Source of the DNA: Phyllobacterium sp. OV277
GTDB taxonomy: Bacteria; Pseudomonadota; Alphaproteobacteria; Rhizobiales; Rhizobiaceae
DNA length: 64,000 bases
NCBI RefSeq assembly: GCF_900104355.1
Contig: NZ_FNIY01000007.1
Coordinates: 1 to 64,000, forward strand
Reading direction: 5' to 3'
The position numbers and the translations under genes were made by a program. The notes under the pieces were generated by a model that saw only the letters and a program-made list of their open reading frames with translations, was not told the origin of the DNA and searched no databases. Of this stretch, positions 40,801-48,841 are shown in pieces. Every line of letters begins with the position of its first letter. The first letter of the stretch is position 1.

Positions 40801-42773
40801 TGACCAAAGGCTTTGGTCGTTACACGATCAGCTCTATCCAGAGTGCCACCACTCAACAAATATGTATCCGTCTTTACACGTCCATCCATCGTACCTGTGC
40901 CGGATTGCTCGTAGAGTGAAGTCTCAACGGTTCCGTGCATATCTGCGGCATCCTTCTGCTGGACACTGCCGCCAACAGTTTTAATGGTGCCATTAGAGCG
41001 AATTATGGCACTACCGCTAAGGACAGCTGTTTCACCGGTTACAGTGCCTGCAAGAGCACCGGCAGAAATATTGTAGTGTGTTGCCTTGATATTATCGCTA
41101 TCGATCGTGCCTTGTTTTTGGTCAAGCGTCGTTGCCGTGACTGTACCGGTCAGAGAACCACCGGAGAAGGTATATGTCGCCGTGGTGGCCGTACCATTCA
41201 TTATTGTCCCAATAGACTGGGTGATGCTCGTAGCAGCATTGATTGTTCCACTGGATCTGATAATCCCAGAGTCGCTGATTACGGCATTCTGTCCAGTAAC
41301 AGTCCCCGTCAACGCACCAGCGGAAATATTATAATTCGTTGCATTAATATTATCGCTCTGAATGGTCCCTTGTTTTTGATCGAGGGTTATCGCATGGACG
41401 GTACCTGTCAGAGTGCCACCGGAGAACGTATAGGTACTCGTCGTTGCATTCCCAGCCATGGTGCCAGTGGATTGGGTAATACTGGTGGTAGCATTAAGGG
41501 TGCTGCCCGCAACGACATTTCCACCGCCGGTTGTCATCGTCACGGTATCCGCATTAACTGTTCCAGTAAGCCTACCAGAGGCGGACAGGTCATAGGCATT
41601 CACATTTGCCGTTCCCGATAGCTCTCCACCGGTCTGAGTATAAAGTGGTGTCTTGGCCAGTAACGTGCCTACTGTGCCAGCCATTGTTCCGCCGGATTGG
41701 GTAATACTGGTGCCAGCATTGAGGTGCGCGCCCGCATCGACATTCCCATTATTCTTTATTGTTGCTGTATCTGTATTGACGGTTCCGGTCAGTTTACCAT
41801 CGCCAGACAGATTATATGCATTCACATTTGCAGTTCCTGACAACTCGCCGCCGGTCTGAGTATAAAGCGGGGTCTTGGCTCCAGGCGTGCCCACTGTGCC
41901 AGCCATTGTACCACCAGATTGAGTAACACTTGTACTGGCATTTAATTGCACGTCAGCAGCAACAGTTCCGCCATCGTTAATTGTTGCCGATCCAACACCT
42001 ATCGTGCCGTTCTTTATGGTTCCGCCGTCAACACTTAAACCGCCATCTTGCTGCTGGGTTGTGCCGCCAAGATCAAGCGTTCCACCTGATATCACTGTAG
42101 ATCCTGTTGTAGCACCCAGTGTTCCACCGTCTTTGAGCAGAAGCGTTCCTTCTTCGACGGTTGTTCCCCCTTGATAGGTATTATTGCCGGAAAGAATAAT
42201 TGTTCCTTTGTCCTGTTTTACAAAGCGAGATGATGCATCACCTGATATCTGGGCGTTGATTTCGCCCGTTATGCCCTGACCGGCTTTAAAATTGTTTGAC
42301 GAATCAAACAGTTCATTTGTCAGCTTTAAACCATCGGCTGTTGTAGCTGATTTAATCTGGTATCCATTAACATTGAACGTCACACCGCCAATGGATTGCA
42401 CACCACCTACGGTGACGATTCCAGTTCCGGGTGTACCTTGAAAAACAGCAGTATCGCGATTTGTACTTGACCAAGCAGTATTAACTTGCCCGAGTGAACC
42501 GGTCCAATTTGTTGTGGTGGAGTCCCAAGTTCCAGGACCACCATTTATAACCCCATTTCCAGTTGTATTGCTGCCATCCCAATACCGATTATCAGCGCGG
42601 GCCCCCTCAGGAGGCAAGACACCCAACCCCGCCGACAACAAACCGGACACCAGAGCAAACCGGGAAAGATTTGTCGTTGACCAAAGCTGGCTAACGTAAT
42701 TCTTCCGCCGAGGTTTCCTGCGAGCGCAGCAATCGGAAGCCATGTTTTGTTTCTTCAATGAAGTGGATTTCAT
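37806..42773 (-). CDS. Large repeat-containing autotransporter
   Basis: The 1655-residue protein has a long basic N-terminus, a signal sequence with hydrophobic core FALVSGLLSAGLGVLPP and probable cleavage after ARA (about residue 60), and a passenger of Gly/Ser/Thr-rich beta-helix repeats. It contains GNNTYQGGTTVEEGTLLL, the autotransporter-associated beta-strand repeat. The C-terminal about 285 residues form a beta-barrel that ends in F. The passenger includes repeated blocks at about 40.98-41.96 kb and four 73-residue repeats at about 39.66-40.50 kb. It is probably a surface adhesin. The ATG at 42773 follows a TTG-initiated extension of three codons, and the start is uncertain. Confidence 0.88.
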   Translation of the reverse strand: MKSTSLKKQNMASDCCARRKPRRKNYVSQLWSTTNLSRFALVSGLLSAGLGVLPPEGARADNRYWDGSNTTGNGVINGGPGTWDSTTTNWTGSLGQVNTAWSSTNRDTAVFQGTPGTGIVTVGGVQSIGGVTFNVNGYQIKSATTADGLKLTNELFDSSNNFKAGQGITGEINAQISGDASSRFVKQDKGTIILSGNNTYQGGTTVEEGTLLLKDGGTLGATTGSTVISGGTLDLGGTTQQQDGGLSVDGGTIKNGTIGVGSATINDGGTVAADVQLNASTSVTQSGGTMAGTVGTPGAKTPLYTQTGGELSGTANVNAYNLSGDGKLTGTVNTDTATIKNNGNVDAGAHLNAGTSITQSGGTMAGTVGTLLAKTPLYTQTGGELSGTANVNAYDLSASGRLTGTVNADTVTMTTGGGNVVAGSTLNATTSITQSTGTMAGNATTSTYTFSGGTLTGTVHAITLDQKQGTIQSDNINATNYNISAGALTGTVTGQNAVISDSGIIRSSGTINAATSITQSIGTIMNGTATTATYTFSGGSLTGTVTATTLDQKQGTIDSDNIKATHYNISAGALAGTVTGETAVLSGSAIIRSNGTIKTVGGSVQQKDAADMHGTVETSLYEQSGTGTMDGRVKTDTYLLSGGTLDRADRVTTKAFGQTGGTINFGNVIADINVRAMGGTISALSQNGINVWNTTGQGINISTSGDSPIGTATGTAITARETTGNITIRTSATVVGTAGIDATTAGGGNVNIVADAAVGGTTGAGISAGSVDGFVSVTSHDIVQGGSYGILASSQNGQIDVQADKVVSGANGISANNTGTGNVTVTANSGVLGTSGAGVAAGSVSGNVSVTARDNVQGGSYGILASSQNGQIDVKAGKIVSGANGISANNTGAGNVTVTASGGVLGTSGAGISAGSAGGHVSVIALDNVQGGSYGVLASSQTGQIDVQTNGAVAAAAGISANATGAGNVNITANGAVAGTSGAAISAGSVGGNVTIAGSGALNGGSYGVFAKSQAGNISVKTGNVISGNNAVALETTGNGAMELDLGGALTATDTAISFKGETTNSHALLDQDITAGQTALRSNSTGVVTFDNYSTIKSASGNAASLTLLDNVAGQAVLNNYSGGQMQGMLSSGAGAQTLVNNMSGGIWDMGNSGVSNLLGSNDVIQNSGLIKATGNTQLNGLERFENNAGGQISLVNGAVGDKLTISGDYIGHAGSNIALDVNFDNSTADAVTVGGVLMGTTNLKLNALTAGQAPTAFGKTILVLDAAKGGDGTVTVEGLPSGGIVQYDVARIGGSGSDPSRFVIRSGINGTAASSVVSGFIAAQNVIGSSFFKPSSGLISAPVDPDKNQFGLAPWIRTNGGMSKIDTKGTIYQPDGTSVEAPATIETSYYGYQVGLDSGFFNIQDTGSNVNFGITGGQIFGKSDQKNFANTTDFSSVFYGAYAAYTKGPFFIDLQVRQELMDYTVNVDDPIFKIKGGDVEGKRMSIGGSTSYTLPYKDWSFIPATGFTYSKSSTDDLLVPRNILLNQNEARVRFSDVESLIGFGGITVSRNFFFKDDRIRLSPFVTATAYHDFAGDIDATLTMDPSSSNPVVLPVKTDRLKTYGEVSFGANLLALTGKINGVDRLVIGSVRGDFQYGENIIGGSVTAQFRMQF
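39655..40495 (-). repeat. Four tandem 219-bp (73-residue) repeats in the autotransporter passenger
   Basis: The landmark codons for SYG-(I/V)-(L/F)-A-S-Q recur at 40411, 40192, 39973 and 39754, exactly 219 bases apart. Each unit reads GGSYG..ASSQNGQIDV, V.SGANGISANNTG.GNV.V and GVLGTSGAG.SAGS. The two middle copies are nearly identical, which marks recent duplication or gene conversion. Confidence 0.88.
40980..41960 (-). repeat. Second set of repeated blocks in the autotransporter passenger
   Basis: Blocks such as TPLYTQTGGELSGTANVNAY occur twice (about 220 bases apart), and TLDQKQGTI-SDNI-ATNYNISAGAL occurs twice (about 255 bases apart). Each is followed by LTGTV-type strands and preceded by SITQS-GTM. 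Confidence 0.8.
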
Positions 42774-43169
42774 TTTGACCAAAAGTTAGGAGAGAGCAAA
42801 TCAAGCTATTTTCTTCGCGCAAGTTACACAAACGCAATGGAGTACTCAACCCGAAGATGCACTTACATCACACTAGTTGCAATTATGTGTCGATCTCATG
42901 CCTATACTTTAGTCCGTTAAAACGAACAAAAGTTGCACCACACCATAATGCGCTCATCGTATAATCTGGACCGAAGCTAAAACACTAGAACGAACCAGCT
43001 AAATCCGCAGAAAAGCACCCATCTATCCTTAAAAAGCTGAATGAACACGTCGGAGCGACAACGCTCTGCTGTCAATACGCCAAGAAAATTTTCTACGACG
43101 AGTTGGTTCTATTGTCTATGTCACATCACTTTCCAACGTCAGCTGGAATTCGGCACCCAACTTCCCGAC
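42774..43169. other. Spacer upstream of the autotransporter gene
   Basis: These about 400 AT-rich bases separate the autotransporter start from the 3' end of a methyltransferase gene on the same strand. The autotransporter promoter should be here. No open frame with a ribosome site and no terminator was recognised. Confidence 0.5.
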
Positions 43170-44345
43170 TCAATTAGGCCAAATTGATTTCAACATAGAC
43201 GACAATATTCTTAGCGGCTTGGTTATCGCCCAAGAGGTACTGGATAATAGTTGAGATACACGCGTGCTGAGTTGTTCAATTTGCAACTCCTTGGCTTGGA
43301 TATCTGCTTCACGGGCATCGAGCGCTGCCTGCTGTTCGGCAAGCTCCTGATGCACCGCCTCAAGCTCGGTTGCTCTGTACACCATTTGAGAGCTTAATTC
43401 CGTGTTCTCAGAGTTTAATTGCGTGTTCTCAGACTGCAGTTGACCTACTTCTGCGGCGATTTCAACGATCTCCTGCCGGATCTTTACATTTTCAGACTTC
43501 AGTTCAAGAGCCTTTGATGAAGTTTCAATAAATTCCTTTTGTATATCAGTAGCTTGCTTGAGTTGCTCGTGGGATACGACTAGTTTTCCGTCGCTTTTAT
43601 CTTGTGACGCTATTGTTTCTATTCGGCCCACAACCTCAAAAATTTTACCCGATACCAATCTCTCATTTAGAACCGAGCGGTCAGCTTTGCGAATTACGCA
43701 AATAGAATTAGCAAACGACATCTCCGCTATTTCGAACTGGCTCTCTGGTAGATAGACACCATAGCGATCGGCGTAAGGTTTAAGATAATCAAAATCTTCT
43801 GATGGCTCCTTCCAGAAATCCTTACTCAGTAAATCGGTAAGCAATTTCAAGAATCCCATTGAGCTTAACTGGAGATCACTGCCGCCACCAAAATCTGGCC
43901 AGTATGAGCTATGGAGGTCTTCAATAACGTACAAGCCTCCCGGACTTAATTTTGGAAAATATAATGCAAATGAACGAATTACATCCTCAACTCGATGCGA
44001 CCCATCATCAATAATGATATCAGGCTCTCCGAGCTTTTCGGTTATTTTCTGCGAGGTTTTGAGATCACTTGCGTCGCCGATAACCACGTCGATTCGCTGA
44101 TCGGCGAATTGCAATTTTGCACATGCCGCATCAATATCGCACCCTAGAATTCTGTGGGCCTTGGGGAAAAACTGCGCCCATATCTCAAGCGACCCACCAT
44201 TCTGGATGCCAATTTCCAGCAGATTGATTTCTTTCTCACGAAGAGATTCAAACTGCTTTTGATAAATCTCAAAATATGAGAGCCACTTATCCGAGCCAAA
44301 CCCATGGTGTTGGTCAAATAGCTCTCTCAATGACTTTTTCTTCAT
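43170..44345 (-). CDS. Class I methyltransferase with a coiled-coil tail
   Basis: The first about 230 of 391 residues form a SAM-dependent methyltransferase similar to macrolide/sugar O-methyltransferases: NLLEIGIQNGGSLEIWAQFF (SAM-binding loop, about 42-61), GCDIDA, VIGDASD, IIIDDGSHRVEDV and GGLYVIEDLH. From about 255 to 365 a heptad-like, Gln/Glu/Asn-rich stretch predicts a coiled coil. The last residues (STSWAITKPLRILSSML) match a short tail common in polysaccharide enzymes. It probably methylates a sugar in a surface glycan; the acceptor is unknown. It is a lone minus-strand gene. Confidence 0.78.
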   Translation of the reverse strand: MKKKSLRELFDQHHGFGSDKWLSYFEIYQKQFESLREKEINLLEIGIQNGGSLEIWAQFFPKAHRILGCDIDAACAKLQFADQRIDVVIGDASDLKTSQKITEKLGEPDIIIDDGSHRVEDVIRSFALYFPKLSPGGLYVIEDLHSSYWPDFGGGSDLQLSSMGFLKLLTDLLSKDFWKEPSEDFDYLKPYADRYGVYLPESQFEIAEMSFANSICVIRKADRSVLNERLVSGKIFEVVGRIETIASQDKSDGKLVVSHEQLKQATDIQKEFIETSSKALELKSENVKIRQEIVEIAAEVGQLQSENTQLNSENTELSSQMVYRATELEAVHQELAEQQAALDAREADIQAKELQIEQLSTRVSQLLSSTSWAITKPLRILSSMLKSIWPN

Positions 44346-44956
44346 ATCACATTCCGATTACAAAAGAGATTGCTAAAGCATCGTGGTAACTGATGATACC
44401 CAGATGCACCTCTGATCCTTCCGATCTTGACTATCAGAAAAGGATAAAAACGTGGCAATTGGAAGCTACAAGGACAAATGTCCAATATAGCGTCGGCTGA
44501 TTCACCCAGCATCATAGGTATTGCACATCAATTGGCGAAATATCTTTGACAAAATCCTCAGAGAATAATCGATTGTGCCATTAACTCGCGCTAATGCCGC
44601 GTACTTCGAGAAACCGGCGTACGTGTTAATTCTCACCAACGAATCGCCTCAGCGTATCAAGTATACTGCTCTATCGTAGCTAGTATTAACACGACAAAAG
44701 GCAAGTCAAACTCTACGGCCACCCCGGACATCACGCAACACAAACAATAAGCACGGGTCAGACCGGATAAAACTATAATTGGTCTCCTCAGAATTGAACA
44801 CAAATGCAACTCAGCCTTCCGTTTGCCTCTTTCGCTGATGAAAATGAACGTAGAACTCCGTATGACAAGAGGTACGATAATAGTGTCTGTTGTTCAATTT
44901 CGCGATAAGAGTTTCCTGCTCGAGAAGAAGCGCATCTGGCACAGTCGATTGGAAGG
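44346..44956. other. Non-coding AT-rich spacer
   Basis: These about 610 bases lie between the acyltransferase and methyltransferase genes. Short frames such as one at 44823-45020 lack ribosome sites and family features. No repeat, tRNA or terminator was recognised. Confidence 0.5.
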
Positions 44957-46069
44957 TTACGCAGCGTACTCTTCTACGGAACCATTTAACTGCCTCTGGT
45001 CGGCCCTCGACACAAAATAACGTTTCAACTGCAGGAAACGCTTTTCAACGAGATAAAAGGACAAAACAGCCAAAACGAGTGTGACAGCAAAATTGTAGCC
45101 TAAAAGCTGCCATGGTCGCGGTTCCAGTTTTTGCAAAAACATTAATGTTGGGAAATGCCATAGATATAGGCCGTACGAAATTGTCCCGAGCCAAACGACG
45201 ATCTTGTTCGATAATATCGAGTTTGTCAGACCGGTACGACGATAAAGAACATTGAGGATCAATATTACAGCTGCAATCTGCACAATAGTAAACCCGATAA
45301 GATTTGCAAACCTCGACAATTGATCAACAAACATCGCATGTAGAACTAGGATTACCACGCTCACCGGTGTCCAAAATCTTAGAGAAATTGGCATCTTCTG
45401 GCGGCACAGTTCATCTATTCGGGCTGAGGAGAGAGCAAAAGCCAGTAAACAACCCGCCAGCAGATCATCTGCTCGGGTATCAAAGCCGTTATAAATCCGA
45501 TCTGTGCTGGCTCCTTTAAAAGTAAGAATATATCGGATCACAATCGAAGCAATGAGCAATATTGAGGTACATATGATTTTTGCTCTAAGCGTCGGCAGCC
45601 GAAAAAGGCCTATGCAAATCAGTGGCCAAACAAGATAGAACTGTTCTTCCACTGAAAGCGACCAAGTATGATCAAGGACATTGAATCGTGCCCAACCAAA
45701 CGCTCTCGACCAGTTCATTAAATACAGTGCAGTGAATACGCTCGCCTGGAGATCATCATGTGGGCTCATTAATGTGAAAACGAAATGGCTAAATAATAGG
45801 AACGCTATCACTACCAGCGCGAGAGCTGGAAAGAGGCGCAATGCGCGCTTCGCATAGAAATTTCGAAAATTGAGGCGTCCCGTTTGCTCCAATTCCGCAG
45901 AAATTATGGATGTGATCAAAAAACCACTCAGCACAAAGAAGACATCAACGCCAAGAGAACCGCCGGGTAGTGAAAGTACTTTAGCGTGATACACGATTAT
46001 CAGCAGGGCAGATATTCCACGCAATCCATTCAAGCCGGGTATAAATGTACCCGCTACGCTCTTTGTCAT
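44957..46069 (-). CDS. Acyltransferase 3 family (OafA/YrhL-type) protein
   Basis: The 370-residue integral membrane protein has about ten helices. The opening FIPGLNGLRGISALLIIVYHA carries the catalytic His region (VYHA), and GVDVFFVLSGFLIT, YAKRALRLFPAL and WSLSVEEQFYLVWPL are the conserved signatures. Such proteins O-acetylate surface polysaccharides, peptidoglycan or Nod factors from cytoplasmic acetyl-CoA. There is no C-terminal SGNH domain. The target is probably the glycan made by neighbouring genes. Confidence 0.9.
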   Translation of the reverse strand: MTKSVAGTFIPGLNGLRGISALLIIVYHAKVLSLPGGSLGVDVFFVLSGFLITSIISAELEQTGRLNFRNFYAKRALRLFPALALVVIAFLLFSHFVFTLMSPHDDLQASVFTALYLMNWSRAFGWARFNVLDHTWSLSVEEQFYLVWPLICIGLFRLPTLRAKIICTSILLIASIVIRYILTFKGASTDRIYNGFDTRADDLLAGCLLAFALSSARIDELCRQKMPISLRFWTPVSVVILVLHAMFVDQLSRFANLIGFTIVQIAAVILILNVLYRRTGLTNSILSNKIVVWLGTISYGLYLWHFPTLMFLQKLEPRPWQLLGYNFAVTLVLAVLSFYLVEKRFLQLKRYFVSRADQRQLNGSVEEYAA

Positions 46070-47423
46070 AAAAAATCCTGGTTCGTTTACGGGCAGTTGC
46101 TGATCCAGTACTCCATGCCCTGATCAAATTCAATCATGGCAATCACTTCTCTTTCAATGAAAACATTTGTAGAACAAAACACCATTGCAACTGCTTTCAC
46201 TAAATATTTCGAAATTTGAAAAGGTAGACGATTTCAGCAGTGGGGAAGGCAAGCGGGCCGCGAGTCTACATCTTGTGAACGACAAATGTTCAATTATCAT
46301 CACTTCGAGAGAAGCTACCGGCGAACATAATTGTATAAATACTTACTATATTATCGCACGTTATTACTTCATTGCTCTTGCAATGTCCGACTAAATCCTC
46401 GCGTTATACGATGAACTTTTAGTTTACAAAAAATAGAGTCTCGACAACAGAGCGAGAGACGTTTGATTTCAGGCATGCATTGGTAATGATCGGGAAATAG
46501 ATTTCAGTCCAACCCTTCGAGCGACCCTATCGATATCAATCGACGACCTGAGACTCAAACAACGCATAGAACAATTCCAACAACATCGATTGGGTCGACG
46601 CGGCATCCTTGCTTTCATCGATGTTGTTGTGAAGGGTCATCTTTTCGATGCCCAAGACAACGAGTTTGTCCAGATCAATGGTTATGCGAACCACTGGCGC
46701 GCTGTCAACGGCGCAATCAAGACTTGCTGTCGTCATAAGATTGATACTTGAAAGGAAACAAGATGTCGTCCCGCTTCGTGCAGAGGAGATCGATTGGATA
46801 ATATGAGCCGTCTCTCAATGATATCCAATCACCTTTGGCTCTGGCTGATGGTCGTTGTGATGACATTCACCTTTGTGAATCTCAACTGAGATTGAAATGT
46901 TCAAATCAGTTTCAGACGCGAATGTCAGAACTTTTATCGTTCTCGTTTGATTCTGGTTTGAACAGAAGCGCTCATCTGCTCACGAAAGAATGCTGCCGGC
47001 GTTGCGGGCGTTCTTGGAGGAAGAGAAACTTGACGAACCTGTTTTCGGTAAAGCGCGCATATTCAGTTTCTGAGACTTATTAAGGGCGAAGAATCACTAA
47101 CGCGAGAATCCCTACTCAAACAATGTCTGGATTGATCAACAAAACAAGCTTCTTGGCTAACCGAAATTTCTTATGTCCAAGGGTGTTAAACCACCATTTA
47201 TTGGTCAACTATGCCGTAAATTGTCCTGCTAGAATTAACCAAATGTCATGCAGTACCGCATTTATCCACCGCATCCCGCTGTTTGCTGAATATGCGTCGG
47301 CAGAGCGGGTAGAGTTGACATTCGTGATAGCAAATGACGTTCAAAAGTCGGAACAGCTGATCTTTTGCATCAACTTTTCCAACAACAGTTTTCGGAAAAT
47401 CATTGATTTAAAAGGGGCAAAAG
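46070..47423. other. 1.35-kb AT-rich region with no firm gene
   Basis: This is the largest spacer in the window. It contains one weak 66-residue frame (46536-46736, minus; no ribosome site), a possible small membrane peptide (46794-46889) and otherwise short unconvincing frames. No transposase remains, terminal repeats or phage genes were recognised. It ends at tRNA-Asp. Confidence 0.5.
46794..46889 (+). CDS. Possible small membrane peptide with an upstream leader frame
   Basis: A frame from TTG 46794 (AGGAG five bases upstream) or ATG 46803 encodes 28-31 residues, with a hydrophobic helix NHLWLWLMVVVMTFTFVN. Just upstream, a 12-codon frame starting at 46762 has the strong site AAAGGAAAC and stops at TAA one base before the ATG at 46803 (TAATATG), a possible translational coupling. 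No homologue is recognised, so this is a weak prediction. Confidence 0.3.
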   Translation: MDNMSRLSMISNHLWLWLMVVVMTFTFVNLN

Positions 47424-47500
47424 TGGCGCGAGTGACGGGGCTCGAACCCGCGACCTCCGGCGTGACAGGCCGGCACTCTAACCAACTGAGCTACACCCGC
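47424..47500 (-). tRNA. tRNA-Asp (GTC)
   Basis: The 77-base cloverleaf runs from GCGGGTG (5') to CACTCGC-G-CCA (3'), with the acceptor stem complete and CCA encoded. The anticodon loop CTGTCAC contains GTC, and the T-loop TTCGAGC is normal. It is on the strand opposite tRNA-Val, about 190 bases away. Confidence 0.95.
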
Positions 47501-47689
47501 GCACTTTGCAAACCAGAAGTTCATCTGGTGTGAGGCGTCGTTTAAGGGGTTCGCAGGGGAGTGTCAAGCGCTTCGCAACACGAAAAATGCGATTGTGAAA
47601 AACTCTTCAAACAAATCATAAAAGTGTCGCATACCCCCTTGCCAATAGCGCGCGAAACGCCTAAACGCTCCCCACAGACCCTCTGTGAG

Positions 47690-47765
<76 letters not shown>

Positions 47766-48022
47766 ATCCCTGAACGTTTTGATAGTTAGAATTTACCGAA
47801 AGCTTGGTAGATACAAGGGATTCATTGGCCATTTTTGGGCATGAGAGTGCCCAATCTTGCGCGTGCAATCCTGCAAATTATTATGCGAACCAGAAACCCT
47901 TCTGGTACCCAAACTCCCTCGACACCCTTATTCGACACCAGCTATGAGTAGGAATACAGATTTTAACTAGTATCGTAAGGGCCTCGATTCTATAAGAAGC
48001 CTCATTTTTGGAGGAGACGGAT

Positions 48023-48784
48023 ATGTTGCTGGAGAATACTACGAATGACGATGGTCGCCCGAAGCCTTTTCGTTTGCTCGGGTACTGTCCCGTTTGTAGG
48101 CAGGATACAGTTTTTGAAGGGCACAATGATTGGCACCGCGATTATCTTAACTGCACAAAGTGCCCCACAGGCTCGGTTCCTCGTGAACGCGCATTAGCCC
48201 TTGTTCTTTCAGAGCAACGCCCAGACTGGCGGAATTTGGCCATACACGAATCCTCACCATCACCTCGCGGAATATCGGCTGTTATCGCCAAAGAGTGTTC
48301 TCGATATATTGCGACACAGTATTTCCCCGACAACAAGTGGGGCGATGTCGTTGGCGGGGTCAGAAATGAGAACTTGGAAAAGCAGACATTCTCTAATGGT
48401 CAGTTTGATATTGTTGTGTCACTTGATGTGATGGAGCATGTTTATCATCCTGAGAAAGTTTTCTCAGAAGTCTTTAGGACCTTGAAGCCAGGTGGCTTAT
48501 ACATCTGCACGTTTCCGGTTCGAAAGAACCAGGTTGCAGGCTGGGAGCGCCGATTTGTGTTCAATCAAGACGGAACGCGTCACGATATTAAAGAGCCTGA
48601 AATTCACGGAAATCCCGTTAGCAATGAAGGATCAATCGTTACAGTAGATTATGGTTATGATCTACACCAACAGATCGCTGAGTGGGCACCATTTAATGTT
48701 CGCGTTTATCGGTTCTGCGATAAAGAGCATGGCATCATCGGAGAATACACCGAGGTTGTGGTTTGCAAGAAACCGATGGCGTAA
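48023..48784 (+). CDS. SAM-dependent methyltransferase with N-terminal zinc-ribbon-like motif
   Basis: The 253-residue protein has CPVCRQD...CTKC near the start (about 21-46), a possible zinc site, then a class I methyltransferase core lacking a classical glycine-rich loop but showing FDIVVSLDVMEHVYHPEKVF and RTLKPGGLYICTFPV. The ATG at 48023 is preceded by GGAGGAG six bases upstream. It is probably involved in modifying a glycan precursor, as judged by the following WbsX and RgpF genes 57 bases and further downstream on the same strand. Confidence 0.82.
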   Translation: MLLENTTNDDGRPKPFRLLGYCPVCRQDTVFEGHNDWHRDYLNCTKCPTGSVPRERALALVLSEQRPDWRNLAIHESSPSPRGISAVIAKECSRYIATQYFPDNKWGDVVGGVRNENLEKQTFSNGQFDIVVSLDVMEHVYHPEKVFSEVFRTLKPGGLYICTFPVRKNQVAGWERRFVFNQDGTRHDIKEPEIHGNPVSNEGSIVTVDYGYDLHQQIAEWAPFNVRVYRFCDKEHGIIGEYTEVVVCKKPMA

Positions 48785-48841
48785 CATCCCAATGTTGGGC
48801 TTAGTGCACCAAAAAGTTTGACACCAAGAGTTGGGGGGGTA

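Noticed and set aside
44823-45020. Short frames in the 44.3-45.0 kb spacer
   Set aside because: They overlap the acyltransferase gene end and have no ribosome site or family features.
46185-46394. 69-residue plus-strand frame
   Set aside because: Its composition is random-looking and no ribosome site or homology is apparent.
46536-46736. 66-residue minus-strand frame in the spacer before tRNA-Asp
   Set aside because: No ribosome site, no recognisable family and no neighbours of related function; it may be real but cannot be supported.
47123-47533. 136-residue frame overlapping tRNA-Asp
   Set aside because: It reads through the antisense strand of the tRNA gene and lacks protein features.
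47881-48126. Minus-strand frame opposite the methyltransferase start
   Set aside because: It is antisense to a supported gene with a strong ribosome site.
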